Under the pieces are notes generated by a model. It had not been told where the DNA came from and did no database searches. It saw only the letters and a list, made by a program, of their open reading frames with translations. Below are positions 19,304 through 33,261 of a DNA stretch of 64,000 nucleotides, piece by piece. The position numbers were made by a program, and so were the translations under genes. Numbering within the stretch: position 1 is the stretch's first letter; each line of letters opens with the position of its first letter. The stretch is from assembly GCA_023078555.1 (NCBI GenBank), contig CM041196.1, positions 11,116,985 through 11,180,984 of the forward strand. Direction: 5' to 3'. Source of the stretch: Ulva prolifera. Taxonomy: Eukaryota; Chlorophyta; Ulvophyceae; Ulvales; Ulvaceae.

Positions 19304-20562
19304 TTGTCAGGCTCCTTGATCTCCTCTATCTGCTTAATTGCGGATCCGAGATATACATGTTCCGGAACGTGTCCAAAGTTGCTATTCGCCTGCGTATGTC
19401 TGGATGCGATGTCACAAGCACTGACGAACATAACTTGGTTGTAGTTCTGCTTGTGTTAGTGCAGCACAGTTGTCCGCTCCGCAGATCTGACGGCACCTGG
19501 CCACGCTGACCGCCGCGCATTGCTGCAGCGAAAGTGTCATTTAAATGTGCCACAAAGCTGATCTGGTAACACAACTGAGAATTTTTTAGATTGTCATCCG
19601 AGCATGCGTTCCACCGTTCGCACGGGGCTCTGTGAAGAGCGGGGTGAGCGTGAGCCCGGCAAGGTAGCAGACCATCACTGTGCTGGCGATCCACACTCTG
19701 ATCGACCAGCTTGTCATACGCGACCGCTCTGTTCGCTGCGGATTGGTATTCGGCAACGTGTACATTGTCGTGCAAGACAATTGTCGACAGCAGCGCCTTC
19801 AGCTTGCTGCCGTCATCTACAGCTTCACACCCACGGCCCGCGGCCGACACCAATTTCGTGCGATCTACTCCATAGTCTAGGTCTGAGCAGTATTCCAGCT
19901 AGTCAATTGTTGCTCTGACAGCGTGGCCTCGAGCCATTGCGTCGACGAGGCTGTGGACTAGTGTTGCAGCTGCAGGCTCTCCCAATCGCTTCCGCTTCGA
20001 AACAGCCAGGCAACTGATCGCCGAGACCACATTTGCAAAGCCAGTAAATGAATGCAGTTGTGTGATGCGTAAGGGCACTGCGATAGTACGTCTGCCCTCT
20101 GCCAGACGAAACGATGTAGCTTGTTCAACCGCCACCGTTGACAGGTGTTCACGTCACGCTGTCAGCTGCAGATATTCAATCGCCTCATCTCCAGGGATCA
20201 AGTCATGCGCAGTTGCCTTTCAGCCCTGCCATGGAGTTGCGCACGACCGGTGACGACACTCGTCTGATTAGACTCTGCTTGCAACTGTCCATAGCCCATT
20301 GACATGGAGTTGCACCCGTACTGCCCATGGGTTAGTCACGCAGTTCATCCTATCGTGCAATCCTGGTGTGATGCTGTGCTGGTGTAGTGGACAGTCCGAT
20401 AGTAAGGACAACCTGACCATGTCCGACTGCTACCTGTATACCTACCTGTATATAGTACCGTACCGGATACAGTCACCAGCAGCAGCTGTCCACATGCAGC
20501 AGGTGTTCATATTGTATCAAGAGCAGGACTGGCTAGTCTCATCTCAGAGGACCAAGCTTTTC

Positions 20563-20611
20563 CGGCAATCCAGTGGTATATCTCCAGTGAGGTAGTGGCC
20601 ACTGGGCTGCC
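20563..20611 (+). repeat. Short hairpin repeat, copy 2
   Basis: GGCAATCCAGTGG and CCACTGGGCTGCC form an imperfect stem of 13 bp around TATATCTCCAGTGAGGTAGT. Confidence 0.6.
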
Positions 20612-21803
20612 ACACAATTCCTGTGGTCCTCCCTGGCCTCTGACACAACAATGCAGGTGCAAGTAGCTGACATGTCATGGTGTGGCAGCAAGCCTCTGGA
20701 GAACAATGCTGTACACTTGAAGTAGGTGTAACAGGCATGGTGTCACAGGTACTAGGTAGGCATCACATGATGGCAGCCAATAAACATCACCCCCCCCCCT
20801 GTGGCCCCGATCTGGTCCTGGCCTCTACACTCTCATAACCTGCCACCTGTTGTAGTCAGATGAGGTGAGGGGCGTCGGTGTAACTGGCAGCTGGGGCCAG
20901 TTGTAGCTTCCGGCGCGTAGGACCGCATACAACATGGATGCGTGTTTTTGGTGCACTTCTGGGATCATGGCCGCATGGAACAGCATAGCAACCGAGCAAC
21001 GGGTCATCGCTATACACTCACCGCGGTACTGTGTTGCAAACAGTGTCTGTTTTGTCGTGCGCCCAGGGTGTAGTGTTACAAGGAGCCAGCTTCAATGAAC
21101 CAAAACACCAAGTCTGGAAGGGAGGTAGCAGCACCGCTGTCTTCCAACAACACCGCTGTGCCAAGCCTGGAGTGGGCCACATGCTGCTGCCAGGCTTCAA
21201 TTCCTCAACACCTACCAGGCTGACAGGCTGCACCCCGCATGGGCGGGCAGGCAACAGATCGAAACTGACGACGGCAGCCTGCAATTCCTCAATACCGTAC
21301 CAAATTAAGTGCATCGACATCAAGGCCAGCGCTACATGGGGTCTAGGTCTGAAAAAGTCGCATCTTTGTTGGGTCCATCACCCCGAAAAAGTCATGATAC
21401 ATTATACCTAGCTGAGTGCCTAGAAAATCCAGAGTTTCGCATTACATGTCGATGCATATAATTGAATACGGTATTCACGAGTACACCACTCCCTGTCGTC
21501 GTGCCTCTACATGATTTCTTTTTGTGTGGCCGATGCTGAGTTTGGCGAGGCGCGACTTTCTCTCTCACCTTTTTGTTTCCGTTTCCACACTGCCATGCAT
21601 GTGTGCAGCGTGGTGGCACATGCAGCCGTCTGCAGCTGGGGCGGGCACCCGGCCTCCACACCCGCGAGGTTTCACCGACACAGAATGTCGGTGTTGCACA
21701 ACACGTGCATGTTGGTGAGACACTGCTCGCATGAGGCTCGCTGTTCCTGCGGCCGCACCTGCCTTCCGCACACTTCTCCAAGAAGTCCACACGCAGCCGG
21801 GGC

Positions 21804-21850
21804 GTGGCAGTCCAGTGGTGTAGCTAGCGGCCGGATGTCTGGACTGCCAC
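21804..21850 (+). repeat. Short hairpin repeat, copy 3
   Basis: GTGGCAGTCCAG at 21804-21815 pairs perfectly with CTGGACTGCCAC at 21839-21850. The loop begins TGGTGTAGC, as in the other copies. Confidence 0.75.
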
Positions 21851-21993
21851 ACTGGGCCCCGGACAGGACATGGCCGTCACAGTCGTGCATGCATGATCAG
21901 TTGCGGTGCTCCCAGCATACCGACTGATCACAGCTTGCAACAGTTGGCGCATATTCAGATAGATATGGCCCGTTTCAGTTCTTGAGCGGAGAA

Positions 21994-22020
21994 GGGGGGG
22001 GGGGGGGGGGGGGGGGGGGG
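21994..22020 (+). repeat. Poly-G tract, 27 bases
   Basis: An uninterrupted run of G. Similar tracts lie at 42746 (C), 46335 (C) and 55605 (G). Confidence 0.95.
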
Positions 22021-25000
22021 ATGACGGGTTTGCACATGCTATACGTGGCTGGAGCTGATGAGAGGAGTCTCGTCGGCCCAGAATGCATGCATGATGGGCC
22101 ATTGACGGCGCACACGTCGAAACTCAGTATCGAATCCGGGGTATGCCGGATTTCACAGCATAATTTGCATGAGATGCAGCTGCACTAAAGTATTCACCAG
22201 AACACGCCGTTTTGCATTTGTAAGCCGCAGCCCAAGGTCGATTGCTCATAATCTCATACCGGTACGTGCGTGCACCTCACTGCGCGCGCGCCGCTAGGCA
22301 ACACCTGCACAGAATGCGAGGACAGTATACGGACGCCGATCGCACACCAGATTGGGATCGAGCCAGAGCGGCCGCGGTCCATTAATACATGCATTACGTC
22401 TATAGATGCTGCGTTGGCCAGCATACTTCGCTGGTTTCGATACGTACATCGACATCCTGAGGCCCGTGCACCATGTTGTGCTGTCACGGACGAACGCGAT
22501 GTTGCCGCTGACCTCAGCAGCTGAGGTGGCAGAGCTCTGCAGTTGCGACGGATCTGATTGTGTGTCAATGCAGCTCATGCATGACTGGCGAGTTCGGTTC
22601 ACAACCGGCTGCAGCGCATTTGCGATCGCTGCTGCATGCAGCCTAGGCGCGCACAGCCGCGATGGATCTAGAGTTGAGAATACCCGCTCGAGTGAGTTTC
22701 ACAGAAGTTCCTTGCGACTTCGTGTGTGGAACTTTGATTGCAGGGCAGGGCATTTCAGCTTCCGGCCCGCAACGGTGGCGATGTGCTGACCAGCCTCGTT
22801 GAAACAGTTGTTTTGCCGAGATACGATAATCCACTACGCGGCGCCAGCCTGTCCATCCACTCCGCTCATCAATTGTCAGCTAAGTGCTGTGTGGCTATTC
22901 CCACGTGTCCTTTGCTCCGCAAGTATTGCAAACGCGGCTCAGCCTGGTGTATCACATTGTCAATTGCAACCCGTGGGCAGCCACACGCAGGTGAGTCTTC
23001 CACGCTGATGTTCTGCTAATAGATCATGGTTCCCTGTTTGAGATTTGTTCTCTGTCGCGCCGTACGTGGGTGCTGAACAGGAGGACTTTGAGCGAGAGTC
23101 GCGCACAGTTCACTGGCGTGGCCCACTGTCTGCACAACGCCTTCCACATCCATATATCAAGAAGTGCGAACTATTTCTCCCATGTTCTGAGGCTTCACTG
23201 CGTTGCGTTGCGTTTGCGATGGAGTGCGCCCAGCCGTAGCAAGCACCTCGGCCGATGTATGCACGCCTGCCGAAAGCAGCTGCCAGCTCCATGTCCACAT
23301 GGCACAGCATCCTTTTTTTTTGATCTGCAGCAGCGCAAAGTTATCTCTCAGCTATATTTCAAGATGCTCCAGCCAGACGAAGCCGAATGACCCGGGTCGA
23401 CGCCATCCCCGAGCCCTACTTATCTTGACCACTGCCTCCTGCACCCTTGTGAGACACGAAACGCCACGCTGTCATCAGCACCGAGAGTGCAATGCATGGC
23501 GTGTGCTGCACCTGCCCGAGGCGCGTCACGCCAGCCTCGTTCCGTCGAAGTTCATCCGGGATCTGACCGCGATCGCGCATCTGACCACACACACACACCA
23601 GGCGCTCTCCCCAAGAGCGCGACGTTGCCACAGCACACGCAAACGCACTTCATTCATGCTCGTTCATGCCTGACTGATCATATCGCAGATGATTCGAGCA
23701 TGCACAGGTAGATGTATAGCACCGCAGTCACCCGCCGACCGTCGAACTCAGCTCGGCTTCTAGGGCCCCACCCCAACACCGCCGTCTGCGCCGGGTACTA
23801 CTTCAGTGTGGCCGTCACTGCGGTGTGGCGGCTCGTGCCTCTAGCTCGCGTGAGGCTTGCTGCAACAACGCGTCGATGTGTGATATCGCGCTGCCAATGT
23901 CGTCGGCACGGAGATCACCACGTCGCGACAACATCGAGATCTCACTTGCGTGCGAGCATTGATGACGGCAGCGCCACGTGTCAAGCATCAGTACGCACGG
24001 CCGTGCAGCCGCATTTGTGATAATGGGTGTGGTCTGCCGCCCCGGGGACGTGTCCGTCACTCACCCACGTGGTCACCCTTGTCACCGCTGAGCCACGCGC
24101 GATGCACCATGTATACTACCTGAGGTAGAATTACAAAAGAGTGAAGTCTACCTGAGGTAGATAGTTCACTGGTTGATGCTGTATTACTTGAACATCACGG
24201 ACCTGTTTCGGTCTTGTCAAAGGGCCTCATCAGACGCCTACGTGAGTCAAGCAACCAACACCAACCATGCACCATGGCATCATCGTGCTGCGATGTCATG
24301 GCGTGAGACCGCGATGAGCGATGAGCGATGTGCGGCAGCGGCAGCGATGTGCGGCAGGGACCGATGTCAGTCCAGCGGACGTAGTCAGCGTGACATGGGG
24401 GGTCCATTGGGGATGCTTTGTAGTCATGCTCATCATGTCTGGCACCATGGTTAGGCTCGGGGCGCCCCATGTGAGTACTCAGCGCATGCCCGCCATGCAT
24501 CGGCTGGGTGCCCCATCTTGCACAGGGAACCAGGCATCGGCCGGGGGCTCTGCTGCATGCATGTGTACAGGCGGCGAAAAGCAACTGTGTTCTCCCCATG
24601 GCAGAGGGCTTGCGTCGCCCACTGCCTGCATCACTGGCGCGCAGTGCGACAGTGCTACCATCGAAACAACTCTCTACGACGATGAAAAAACTCTCTACGT
24701 CGACGTTCGATCAGCCCAGTCGTGATCTCACCGTGCGCCCCAGTGCAGCCATGGGCATGTAGCCAGCGACAGCACATCATGCATGCAACCATCAAGGCAA
24801 TGCTGCCTCTTCATTCCGTTTCATGCATGTGCAGGCCCCGCACTTCCGTCACATCGTGCATGCTGTGTGCTACGCCTGTGCCCCAGCAGCCACACGTGGA
24901 CACCTCCAGCCCCCCCACCACAGCCGCCCCTGCCCAACGCTTCGCACCCGGCTCCACCGCAGCGCCGGCCCGCCCCTGCCGCAATGCATGCGCGCACGCC

Positions 25001-25105
25001 GTAGCGTCCGCCGCTTCAGACGCCACCCCCGCCTCCCCCGCAGACAAGTCGGCGGCCGAGGTGTGAACTTCCCAACGCGCCGAAGAGCGTGAGAGCACAG
25101 GCGCA

Positions 25106-27600
25106 ATGTACGGCATGACCGGGCCGCTGATGCGCGTCAACGCGGCGACGCAGGCCGTGTTTGATGCATGGGACAACCGCGGCGCCGGCGCCGAGGACAA
25201 ACTCGTGCGGCTGACTCAGGAGGGCAAGGTGAATGTGAATGCGACGGCCGCGTACAAGTGCACGATGCTGCACACTGCGGCCGCGAACAACTGGACGCGC
25301 TGGGCGTTGCTGCTCCTGGGCCGCGGCGCGAAGGTCGACGCGCGGAATTCGATCGAAGAGACCCCTTTGCTGGTGCGGGTGTTGAAAAAAAGAAACCTGC
25401 AGTGCCGCCGTGGCTGCGACGCGAGCGTGTGTGTGCATCAAACGTGTTGTACCTGGATGCGGCGCAGTCCCCGCTGCCTTGCTCATCGCGGCGCGCTGCC
25501 TCAGTCGAGCGCTGTTGTGGCCATCTTTAGCCGGTCGTTTGCCGCAGCTGTTGATGCGAGAGAGCCCGGGTGGCGGACGTGTGCAATGAGAGTGGCGGCG
25601 GGCAGAGCCTGGTGGCAGCTCATGGAGCACCTACGCGGTTTCTGAGCTGAGCGCGTTCTTCTTGCAGCTCAAATGAGCACATCCCGCTGCTTGTACAGAC
25701 ACTGTCCTCGTTCAATCTAAAGACATTTCAGATAGAAAACACATTTTTGATTGGCCTCCCTTGAGTGTCATCACAGGCCAGGCAAAGCTGCTGCAGGCCC
25801 TGCGCTGTTGTGCTGCACTGGGAGACTCTGCTAGATGTGTGCCGGGGGTTTGTTTGCAGTGCCACCATGCAGCGTGTAAGCCAGGACAGGACTATGTACA
25901 ACATAATCTATGTGTACCGGCATGTACACCGGCATGCGATATTATGACAATAGCTGGTTGTGTGGCTGTGTGGCGCTGTCCTTGCTACAGCGCACGTACA
26001 CGAATCCTCCAAGCCGCTGCGCTGGCAATGCGGGCCATGTTTGATGCATGGGCACACTTCAGACCACTTCCACGTGTTGCCAGCAGTGTTGGGTCGTCGG
26101 GCCCGATCATATGTAACAATTCCGAATAGTTAGGTCTACTTTCTGGGTGGCCGCCCTTGAAATGCTGCAAACACTGGTTGCACAGACAACCGTCTCCCGG
26201 CCGTCAGCGCACCTTGCTCCCCCTGCTACCAGCAAGAGTTTCACATATGTGCCGTGGTTGTTCAGATGGCAGCGGAGAAGCTGCACGTCCAGGCGATGGA
26301 GCTGCTGCTGAAGGCCGGGGCCGACCCGGCCGTGAAGGATTGGCGCGGCAAGACCGTCCGCGCCTGCCTCATCGCCGGCAAACAGTCCAACCGCCTGCAG
26401 GCCCAGAAGTGCCTGCTGCTGCTGGACAAGCACGCCGCGGGGCCGGAGCGGGAGATCGCGGCGCGGCGGCTGCGGGAGCGAGGTGTGCGCGAAAACATGC
26501 CCCCCAAATCTCTGAAATCTGCTGAACTCTGCCGAGGATGCGCGCTGGTGCCTGTCCTGTGGCTGCAGTGGATGCTCCGTACTCTATTTCATCCTTGCTC
26601 TGCCGTGTAATCGCCCAAGCTTACGCCGGTGATCAAGTTGGCGGTTGGCCTGTCCTGCGGGGCCGGGGTGCTGATCACTTTGCAACGGCGCTGCCGCTCC
26701 GGCAGAGGTCGCTGGAGCCAAGGCGGCGCTGGTCAGGTAGAAGATGCTGCTCGTTGCGTGCTGTGGAGACTCGTGCGGTGCGGCGCAGCTGATCGCCGCC
26801 AAAATCATAGCCCGGCACGGCGCTGCTGTCTCGTGGGGTCAAACTGAATGATAGGTCGTTGCGAATGCTGTTGGGATGCTACATGCTTGACACACTCCTG
26901 AGGGTGTTTTTGAGCCGCCTGGCCAAACGTTCGAGTTCATTGCCGCGATACATGTATGCATGCCAGTAGAGTGACATGCTCTCTTTCATGCATGCACACA
27001 CTCGTCGGCTTGCACCAGTAGTAACAATGACACAGCTGCGTTCCAGGCAACAAGGCGTACAAGGCGGGCAATGCCGAAGTCGCACTCAAGCTCTACCACC
27101 AGGCGAACGAAGTCCAGCCCCACGCCTTCACGTACGCCAACGCGGCGCTCGTCCACATCAGCCGCCGCGACTGGCACAGCGCCGCCGCGGAGGCCACCAA
27201 AGCCACAGACGTTGACCCGGGGTACGGCCGCGCGTGGCAGCGCCTTGTCAAGTCGCACCTCAACGCGCGGAACTTCCCTCGGGCCCTGTCGGCTCTCAAG
27301 CGTGCGCTGTGCGTTCTGCGAGAGGACGACAAGGAGGTGCCGCGGCTTCGTGCAGTCGAGGGGCTGCTTGAGGGGTGCGGGATCGAGCCATGCGAGGAGG
27401 GCGGCGGCGTGCCGGCGGGGGTGCGGCGGGATGTGAAGACGCGGCTGAGCCGGGGGGTGCCAAGTGCGCCGTGCGCGTTCTGCCGCAGCCCGCTGCCGAC
27501 GCCGCTGGAGCAGTACGAGGTGTGCGCGTGGTGCTCGTGCGACCCGCAGGGCAAGCTCGCGGCCGGCCTGACGGACGCCGTGATCGCGGGGATCCTGTAG
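25106..27600 (+). CDS. Ankyrin-TPR protein with C-terminal zinc knuckle, three exons
   Basis: Exons 25106-25372, 26266-26482 and 27047-27600 join in phase (phase 0, then phase 1) through GT-AG introns to give 345 residues. The first junction restores the ankyrin motif ETPLL-MAAEKLHVQAMELL, the second the TPR motif RERG-NKAYKAGNAEVALKLY, which supports both sites. Ankyrin repeats occupy about residues 50-125. TPR-like helices run from 162 to about 260 (GNxAYKAG, YANAALVHIS, AWQRLVKSHL). The C-terminus has C304-x2-C307 and C321-x2-C324, a likely zinc site. Both repeat types bind proteins, so an adaptor or co-chaperone role is inferred. Partners are unknown. The ATG at 25106 follows GCGCA and opens the conserved reading. 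Intron 1 carries a hAT MITE. Confidence 0.85.
26084..26176 (+). mobile_element. hAT MITE inside intron 1 of the ankyrin-TPR gene
   Basis: It starts CAGTGTTGGGTCG and ends AAACACTG, 93 bases, with the family core TCGGGCCCGATCA, GTAACAATTCCGAATA, AGGTCTA and AAATGCTGCAA. Part of the right inverted repeat is missing. Flanks GTTGCCAG and GTTGCACA share five of eight bases, a decayed duplication. Confidence 0.85.
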
Positions 27601-30600
27601 CCACTCGAGTCCCCCTGTAGCCACTGCATGTTGCGGGCATGCTCCCTTGCAGCTTCGCGCGGGCCGTGATGTTCTCTCCGTTGGGAGTGGCACGTGTATG
27701 TGTATGTGCTGAGGGCACCCCGTGTGTGTACGCCTGATTGCATCAGTGCCCGGGATGCGTGTCATCTGGGGTCAACCGCAAATGGCGCGGCCGCATACGC
27801 AGAGGGCCCAACATCCACTGAGAACATGCCGCCCAATCCCGCTTTGCTGCGGGAACGCCGGCCATCACCTTGCTTTGTGGGAGGGCCCACGGCGTGGCAG
27901 CAGCGGCCGAGCGCATTCATTCAATGCGCCCACGAAGGGCTATTGCTGTTCTTAGTTTTCAGTTACTTGTTGCCACATGCGTGTGCGCCGCCAGTCTCCG
28001 CAGTCGTCTCTGCGGGACCACTGTGTGCCATGCCGCAGCGCAGTGGTGTACAGGCTCGGCTCAGGCTGTGCGGACGCATGGGGGACGATGCCTAGATTCA
28101 TAATCACTTATCGATCAGATTGCAGTGGCCACTCAGCTGTACCGAGTCCTGTGCTGTACTGAGTCCTCGGTACAGTCCAGCCTGTTCTCCGCAGGCCTGT
28201 CCCAGGCAGCAGCCAGTGAGTCAGGTGCTCTTCATGGCACTTTGTATCTACAGAACCTTTCATTGCACCACTTTCGTATTATTTTATATTCAGGCACCAT
28301 GCCGGTGCGTTTCAGTCGAGCCCTGCCTTGTAGGCGGGCGGTGACGATGTTGCTCTTGTTTCTTTTGCGGCTCAGTTGTTGATGGCAGGATCTCTCGGAT
28401 TTGTTCATTTTTGGTTTGTAGGCGAGTGTGCTGACATGCTATGGTCTGCAGACCATAGCTTTGTACCTTGTACCCTTAGAGAGGCATGAGGGGTAGGCCG
28501 CCGGTGTGGGAGGGTTTGAAGGGTAGCAGTATGTTGAAAATGTTTAGCACACATCTTTCTACCAAGGTGTCCTTCCCGGATCAGCGGCTCCTTTGTAACA
28601 CAATTTCAGCATTGCGTCCTCTGATCAGTCCATGCAAATGGGGTCAGGCATGCCTGCCAACTGTTGAGCTGCAGAGACAGCATGTCAACCTGGCAGACAG
28701 CACGGACGTCACAGGCACTTTCACCGCTGCTGGCATGAAAACCAAGACTTGGGTGACAGATGCGCGGTTGAGAGATCCGCCCTTGATTCTCTTCTTGATC
28801 TGCCGAGGCTTCCAGGTCCTCCCGAGGACAGGGTGGCGCGGCCGTTCAGCCGCGCTGCGATTGATCCGGAAGACAGTCTGGAACCATGACAGTGCAGAGA
28901 TGTGACTGCTACATCACTGGACCCTTGCATAATGCGGCATGCAAGGCTACAGTCCAGTGGCAAAGCAGCAAAGCTTTTGGGCTTGCTGCCCCAATAGACT
29001 GCGCATCCAGTGGACAACGTTAAAAGACACTGTAGCAGTCAATGAGTGCACCCAACGCATCGTGAGTCTTGTACCTGACTTGTAAGCGCAGCATGGGTTG
29101 CGAAGAGTCGCGGATACTGTCACCTTGCGTGTGTGAGATGGTGTGGGGCCGTGAAGTGCACCCCTTTTCCAGCTGAGGCCTGTGCTGGCAGGCTGACACG
29201 GCGTAGTGGTAGCATGGGACTGCATTGTCAACGCTTACAGCATACAAGAGAACCAGGACGCATGATGACAACGAATTCCTACTGCACAGCTGCATGTCGA
29301 CTGTGATTAGAAGTGGTGGATGTTCCTTACAATGTCGTCTGTGTGAGTGACGAACTCCTGTGATTAGAAGTGGTGCGGTACGATGTAGCCTGTCTCCCGA
29401 CATGCACAGGTCACTGAAACGAACCGAGCAAGATTTCATCCTACACTACGTAATTTCTGGCAAGATAATTCACCGCAGGTTCCCGTCGAGGCAGCTCAGG
29501 CCACCTGGGCATGCCATGCCACTGGCGTGGTGGATCCTAACCTGAAAGGCGTCTGTTGTCGCACAACAGCTGTTGTGCAGACGCCAATGTCACATGCGAC
29601 AAACAAGAAAATTGTGAGGCATAGAGTGTCCACATGCAGTGGTTCGTCGCATGTACCGCTATCTTTGGGACAGTTTTCTTAGAGTACCGCACATCGCTGC
29701 AAAGTGAAGCATTCAGCCCATTACGTTGTTCATAGCCAGTTTTGAGAACTTTGCTACATGTATCGAGTGGTGCAAAGATGCAGCGCTGCCTCGAGACCTA
29801 ATTCGAGTCGGGCACCGCAGGTAGCTGCCACAACATAGCGCGGCTGTGGCCACATGGAAGGTCAATGACAGTGGAGTAGGTCTCACGTTGCAATGTCGCA
29901 CTAACCGCCCGCCATTCAGCATTTGAAGTCACTTATGCCAAAACAATCCGTGGTAATTCTTTACAAAGCTGCGTATTTGTTGGGTCAGATTGGTTGCGAG
30001 ACCAAGGCGTCCACACGCGAAGGGTCGGTTGTCGTCTCGGACGAGCCCGTTATTCCGGCTGATTTCGCCACCGACAGCCACTATCTCAGGAGATATCAGG
30101 TGACACCTTACCGGACTGTGCTGCAGCTGCATGCAGCTGGAGGCTGACTGATGACTAAATCGTTTCTGCCCAGCACCTTGGAAACCTTATTGCACATGTC
30201 GCAACGACCATCGAACTCGCAACAATGTCTTCCATCTGGTTGACCAACTCTAGTCGTCATCCACTTTACACCGCTTGAAGGCACTGAGCTTCTCAAATGA
30301 AGTGAAGCAACGAATAATTCTGGTTTGGACGGCTCAAGGCTCTGTTGGTGTACCGCCTGCCGCAACGGACAAGCCTGCGGTTGTGTTGTTGAGCAGCTCG
30401 TGGCGAATCTGCGTAAGAATGACACCTCTTTCCGCTATGGATGTTTTTTCATTCGACGTGAGTCATCATGTGTGTCAAGGACTTGCGACAACATCCAAAT
30501 TTCTGCCATCAGCACCTGATTTGGGTGACTGGCGCGGCTCTTCAAGTTGCAGGCTGCAACCAGATCGGTGACAATGCAGCCAGGCAGGTGATGCAGCCAT

Positions 30601-33261
30601 TGTTTCAGTCCCTGAGACCTGCACTTTTACTGATCAGGCAAACATGCACAGCTTCTCAAGTCAGACAGGATTGACTGCAGGCGCCCATGGACAAGTGGAT
30701 GACACAGATCCCAAAACAGATGATTGGGTCCCAACCATGTCAGAAGCGCGTGGACACATTACAGCCATGCAGATTTGAGATGCATTTGATCGGCTGACAT
30801 ACAAACATGATGCTCCTGAGATCAATCGGTGATCTCTGTACAGCTTCAAATCCAGAAGCATACAGAAAACAGTACCCCAAAGAAGGCCCACATTGCATTG
30901 TCAGAGGAGTGTTAGTGGACAAGGGATGGCCAAGTGACTCGGGGGCGGTGGTAGCACATTCTTGTCCCTAGTAAATGCGCTTGGTCAACATGTTCGCCAC
31001 TCTTCACAAGCATCGTTGTGCAACGAGCGGGCTGCAATAACGCAGTTGCAGCTGCGACCGTCGTATCAAGTCTGTTGCAACTTAATTCAGGAGTTCAATT
31101 GGTGTGATTCCTCACCGCAATGCTCAGCCTCTTGTCATGCTCACTGACCCAGCCCGCTCGTTGTGGTCATTTCCAGGGGCTAGCATCTGCCGAGCAGCCA
31201 TCGTGAGCGCTGTTGTTGCCTTCATGTGCTACAGCGAGGCAGTGTTCAAATAGAGCCAGATGTTTTGTTCCTGAAATATGTTGTTTATGGACAATTTGCA
31301 TGTGTACAACTGGCTAGTGATGTGTCGACCATATGACCAACACCACAGTCTCCACTGTTTATCAGAGTGAGGACCCAAGATGCTGAACCCTTGGACAATA
31401 TATATGGAGCAGCGTCCCTCTTGTGTCTTCAATTGCAAATTTGTCTTCAATTTTCAAAGAGCCACAACCAGTGCAAATGGGGTACATGCATGTTCCCTCG
31501 TGTATCTTTTGTTGTGACGACCCCACTTTTGAGCTACGCGAGCATGCTTCTCACAACGTCTGCAGCAGGCGTTTCGATGATCGACGATCTATGCCCATGC
31601 TCGATCAATGTGTGTCTCTGCGCATGCAGACATGCACTTGTGCATTTACGTACGCAAGTGTATCTGCGCGCAATGCATGTCCCTTTCAGATATATGCATG
31701 AATGCTCACGCGCTGTGGGCTCGTGGTGCACGAACGCATTACGATGCATTACTAGCGCCAGAGCAACGCGTTGTCTGGATTCTGCTGCTAGTGTATGTAC
31801 TTCTCTTGAATGGAACCGCATGGACGCAGCAGACTCGTGACGTTCATGCAGGACTCAGTGAAACGTATAAAGTCATGAAGCACTGCTATAGCGCAACTGT
31901 CAGGCTGAGATACATCTCCGTCGATGCCGTGGCCTTCTTGAGCTTCGCGTCGAACACATTCGTGCTGCCACACAACCTGCCCTGCTGGTATCGTCGTCGT
32001 CTAGCGTACTTCCTGTTGCTGACGTCTCTACTTGCCAGTCGACGTCTTTGAGACTTTGGCAGACGTATTCCAGGTGAGCCTACGCTTCTTACCGGAGGCA
32101 ATTCAGTGTCTTTTGGTTTTCTTAGCGATGGTTGTCGTCCTTGTTTTGTTGCGCCCTGTATACTACGATGACTTTGGTCTCGACGCGAAATGAACGAACG
32201 GTCGTGCACGGACGGTATTGCGTCCACGTGCCTGCGTGTCATGATGCTCGAACAATGGCAATCCGAACAATGTCCGTGTATTCCGCAAGTGCATCGCCCC
32301 GTGTACATGTCGGCAATCGTTCACATCACATCGGATCCGGTGTTTGGACGTTCACGGCACTACAAGAAAACTGACTGGCCCAGACTCACAGAAGGGGCAC
32401 ATTGTGAGGCGCTCTTGGTGCAGTTGGATGAGTCCGAGTGTAGCTCTGGGGGCACATTTGCCTGAACTCTGGGGCTGACACTGGCAAGGGGCTGAAGCCG
32501 GCTGCGGTCGTGAGTGGCGTTATTCTGTACAGAAACAAGATCCATTCAATACATCAAGTACATGAAACGTAACAGGTCCGTTAGTGGTGGCAAGCGGCGA
32601 CTCTGGCGTGCAGCGATCGCTTCGGATCATACAGCGCCTAGCTCCGTGGGGCAATAACTATATGGTTAGCCGGTCTACACGCAATGCTTATAACGCATAA
32701 ACGATGCGAAAGCAGTGGGCGATGTAGGTAGTTGCGTAAGTATATGCAGCGTTGTGTGGTGTACGGGATTTCGGCACTGGACGGCTGGATGCATGCTTGG
32801 AAGTCGCCGAGGTGGGTGGTGTTCGTCGTGGCGGGATCGAGCTGGAAGTCTTCCACCTATGCCATAAATCGTGGCAAACGTGTCAACCAAACATTGGTGT
32901 AATTTGAGTTCCTTGTGACTATAAGATGGTGCTTCAGGGCATAGAAGTAGGCAGAAGGAGGCTGTGGCACATCACCATGATTCTGCTCCTATGTGAGCAC
33001 AGAAGTGACCCTTACCACCAAGGGGCTGGAAGTGCCCTTGGCCCAATGGCAGTTTCACGGGTATCAGGGCCAATTATTATGAGCTGGTGGCAGAATCTGC
33101 CACTGATGCAATTAGGGTCACATTCCTCTGCACTGCTAGGATGAGATCATGGTGGTGCTTCCAGAGCTCGAAAACATGTAGCATGCAGCCGTACAGTACT
33201 GATATGCGACCTACTGTTCTCATATGGCTTGTGAAGGTTACAATCTGTAGGCTGGAGGCAG
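27601..33261. other. No gene recognised
   Basis: A 5.7-kb stretch with only short overlapping open frames. One block at 29923-30110 (plus, containing LLGQIGCETKASTREGS and VPIPADFATD-like residues, with a GT donor at 30111) could be an exon, but the opposite strand is open too. A 16-bp-arm palindrome with a 6-base interruption lies at 29549-29586. Confidence 0.45.
28885..28925 (-). repeat. Short hairpin repeat, copy 4 (diverged)
   Basis: On the minus strand it reads GGGTCCAGTGATGTAGCAGT, then CACATCTCTGCACTGTCATGG, matching the family core CCAGTG-TGTAGC-GTCA-AT-CACTG with changes. Confidence 0.5.

Larger units (their letters stand above)
19304..25105. other. No gene recognised; scattered hairpins and a poly-G run
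   Basis: This 5.8-kb stretch has only short overlapping open frames. The first few hundred bases (to about 19500) may hold the upstream exon of the pogo-like gene. It contains two hairpin repeats and a poly-G tract, listed separately, and paired CTACCTGAGGTAG motifs at about 24117 and 24151. Confidence 0.5.
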
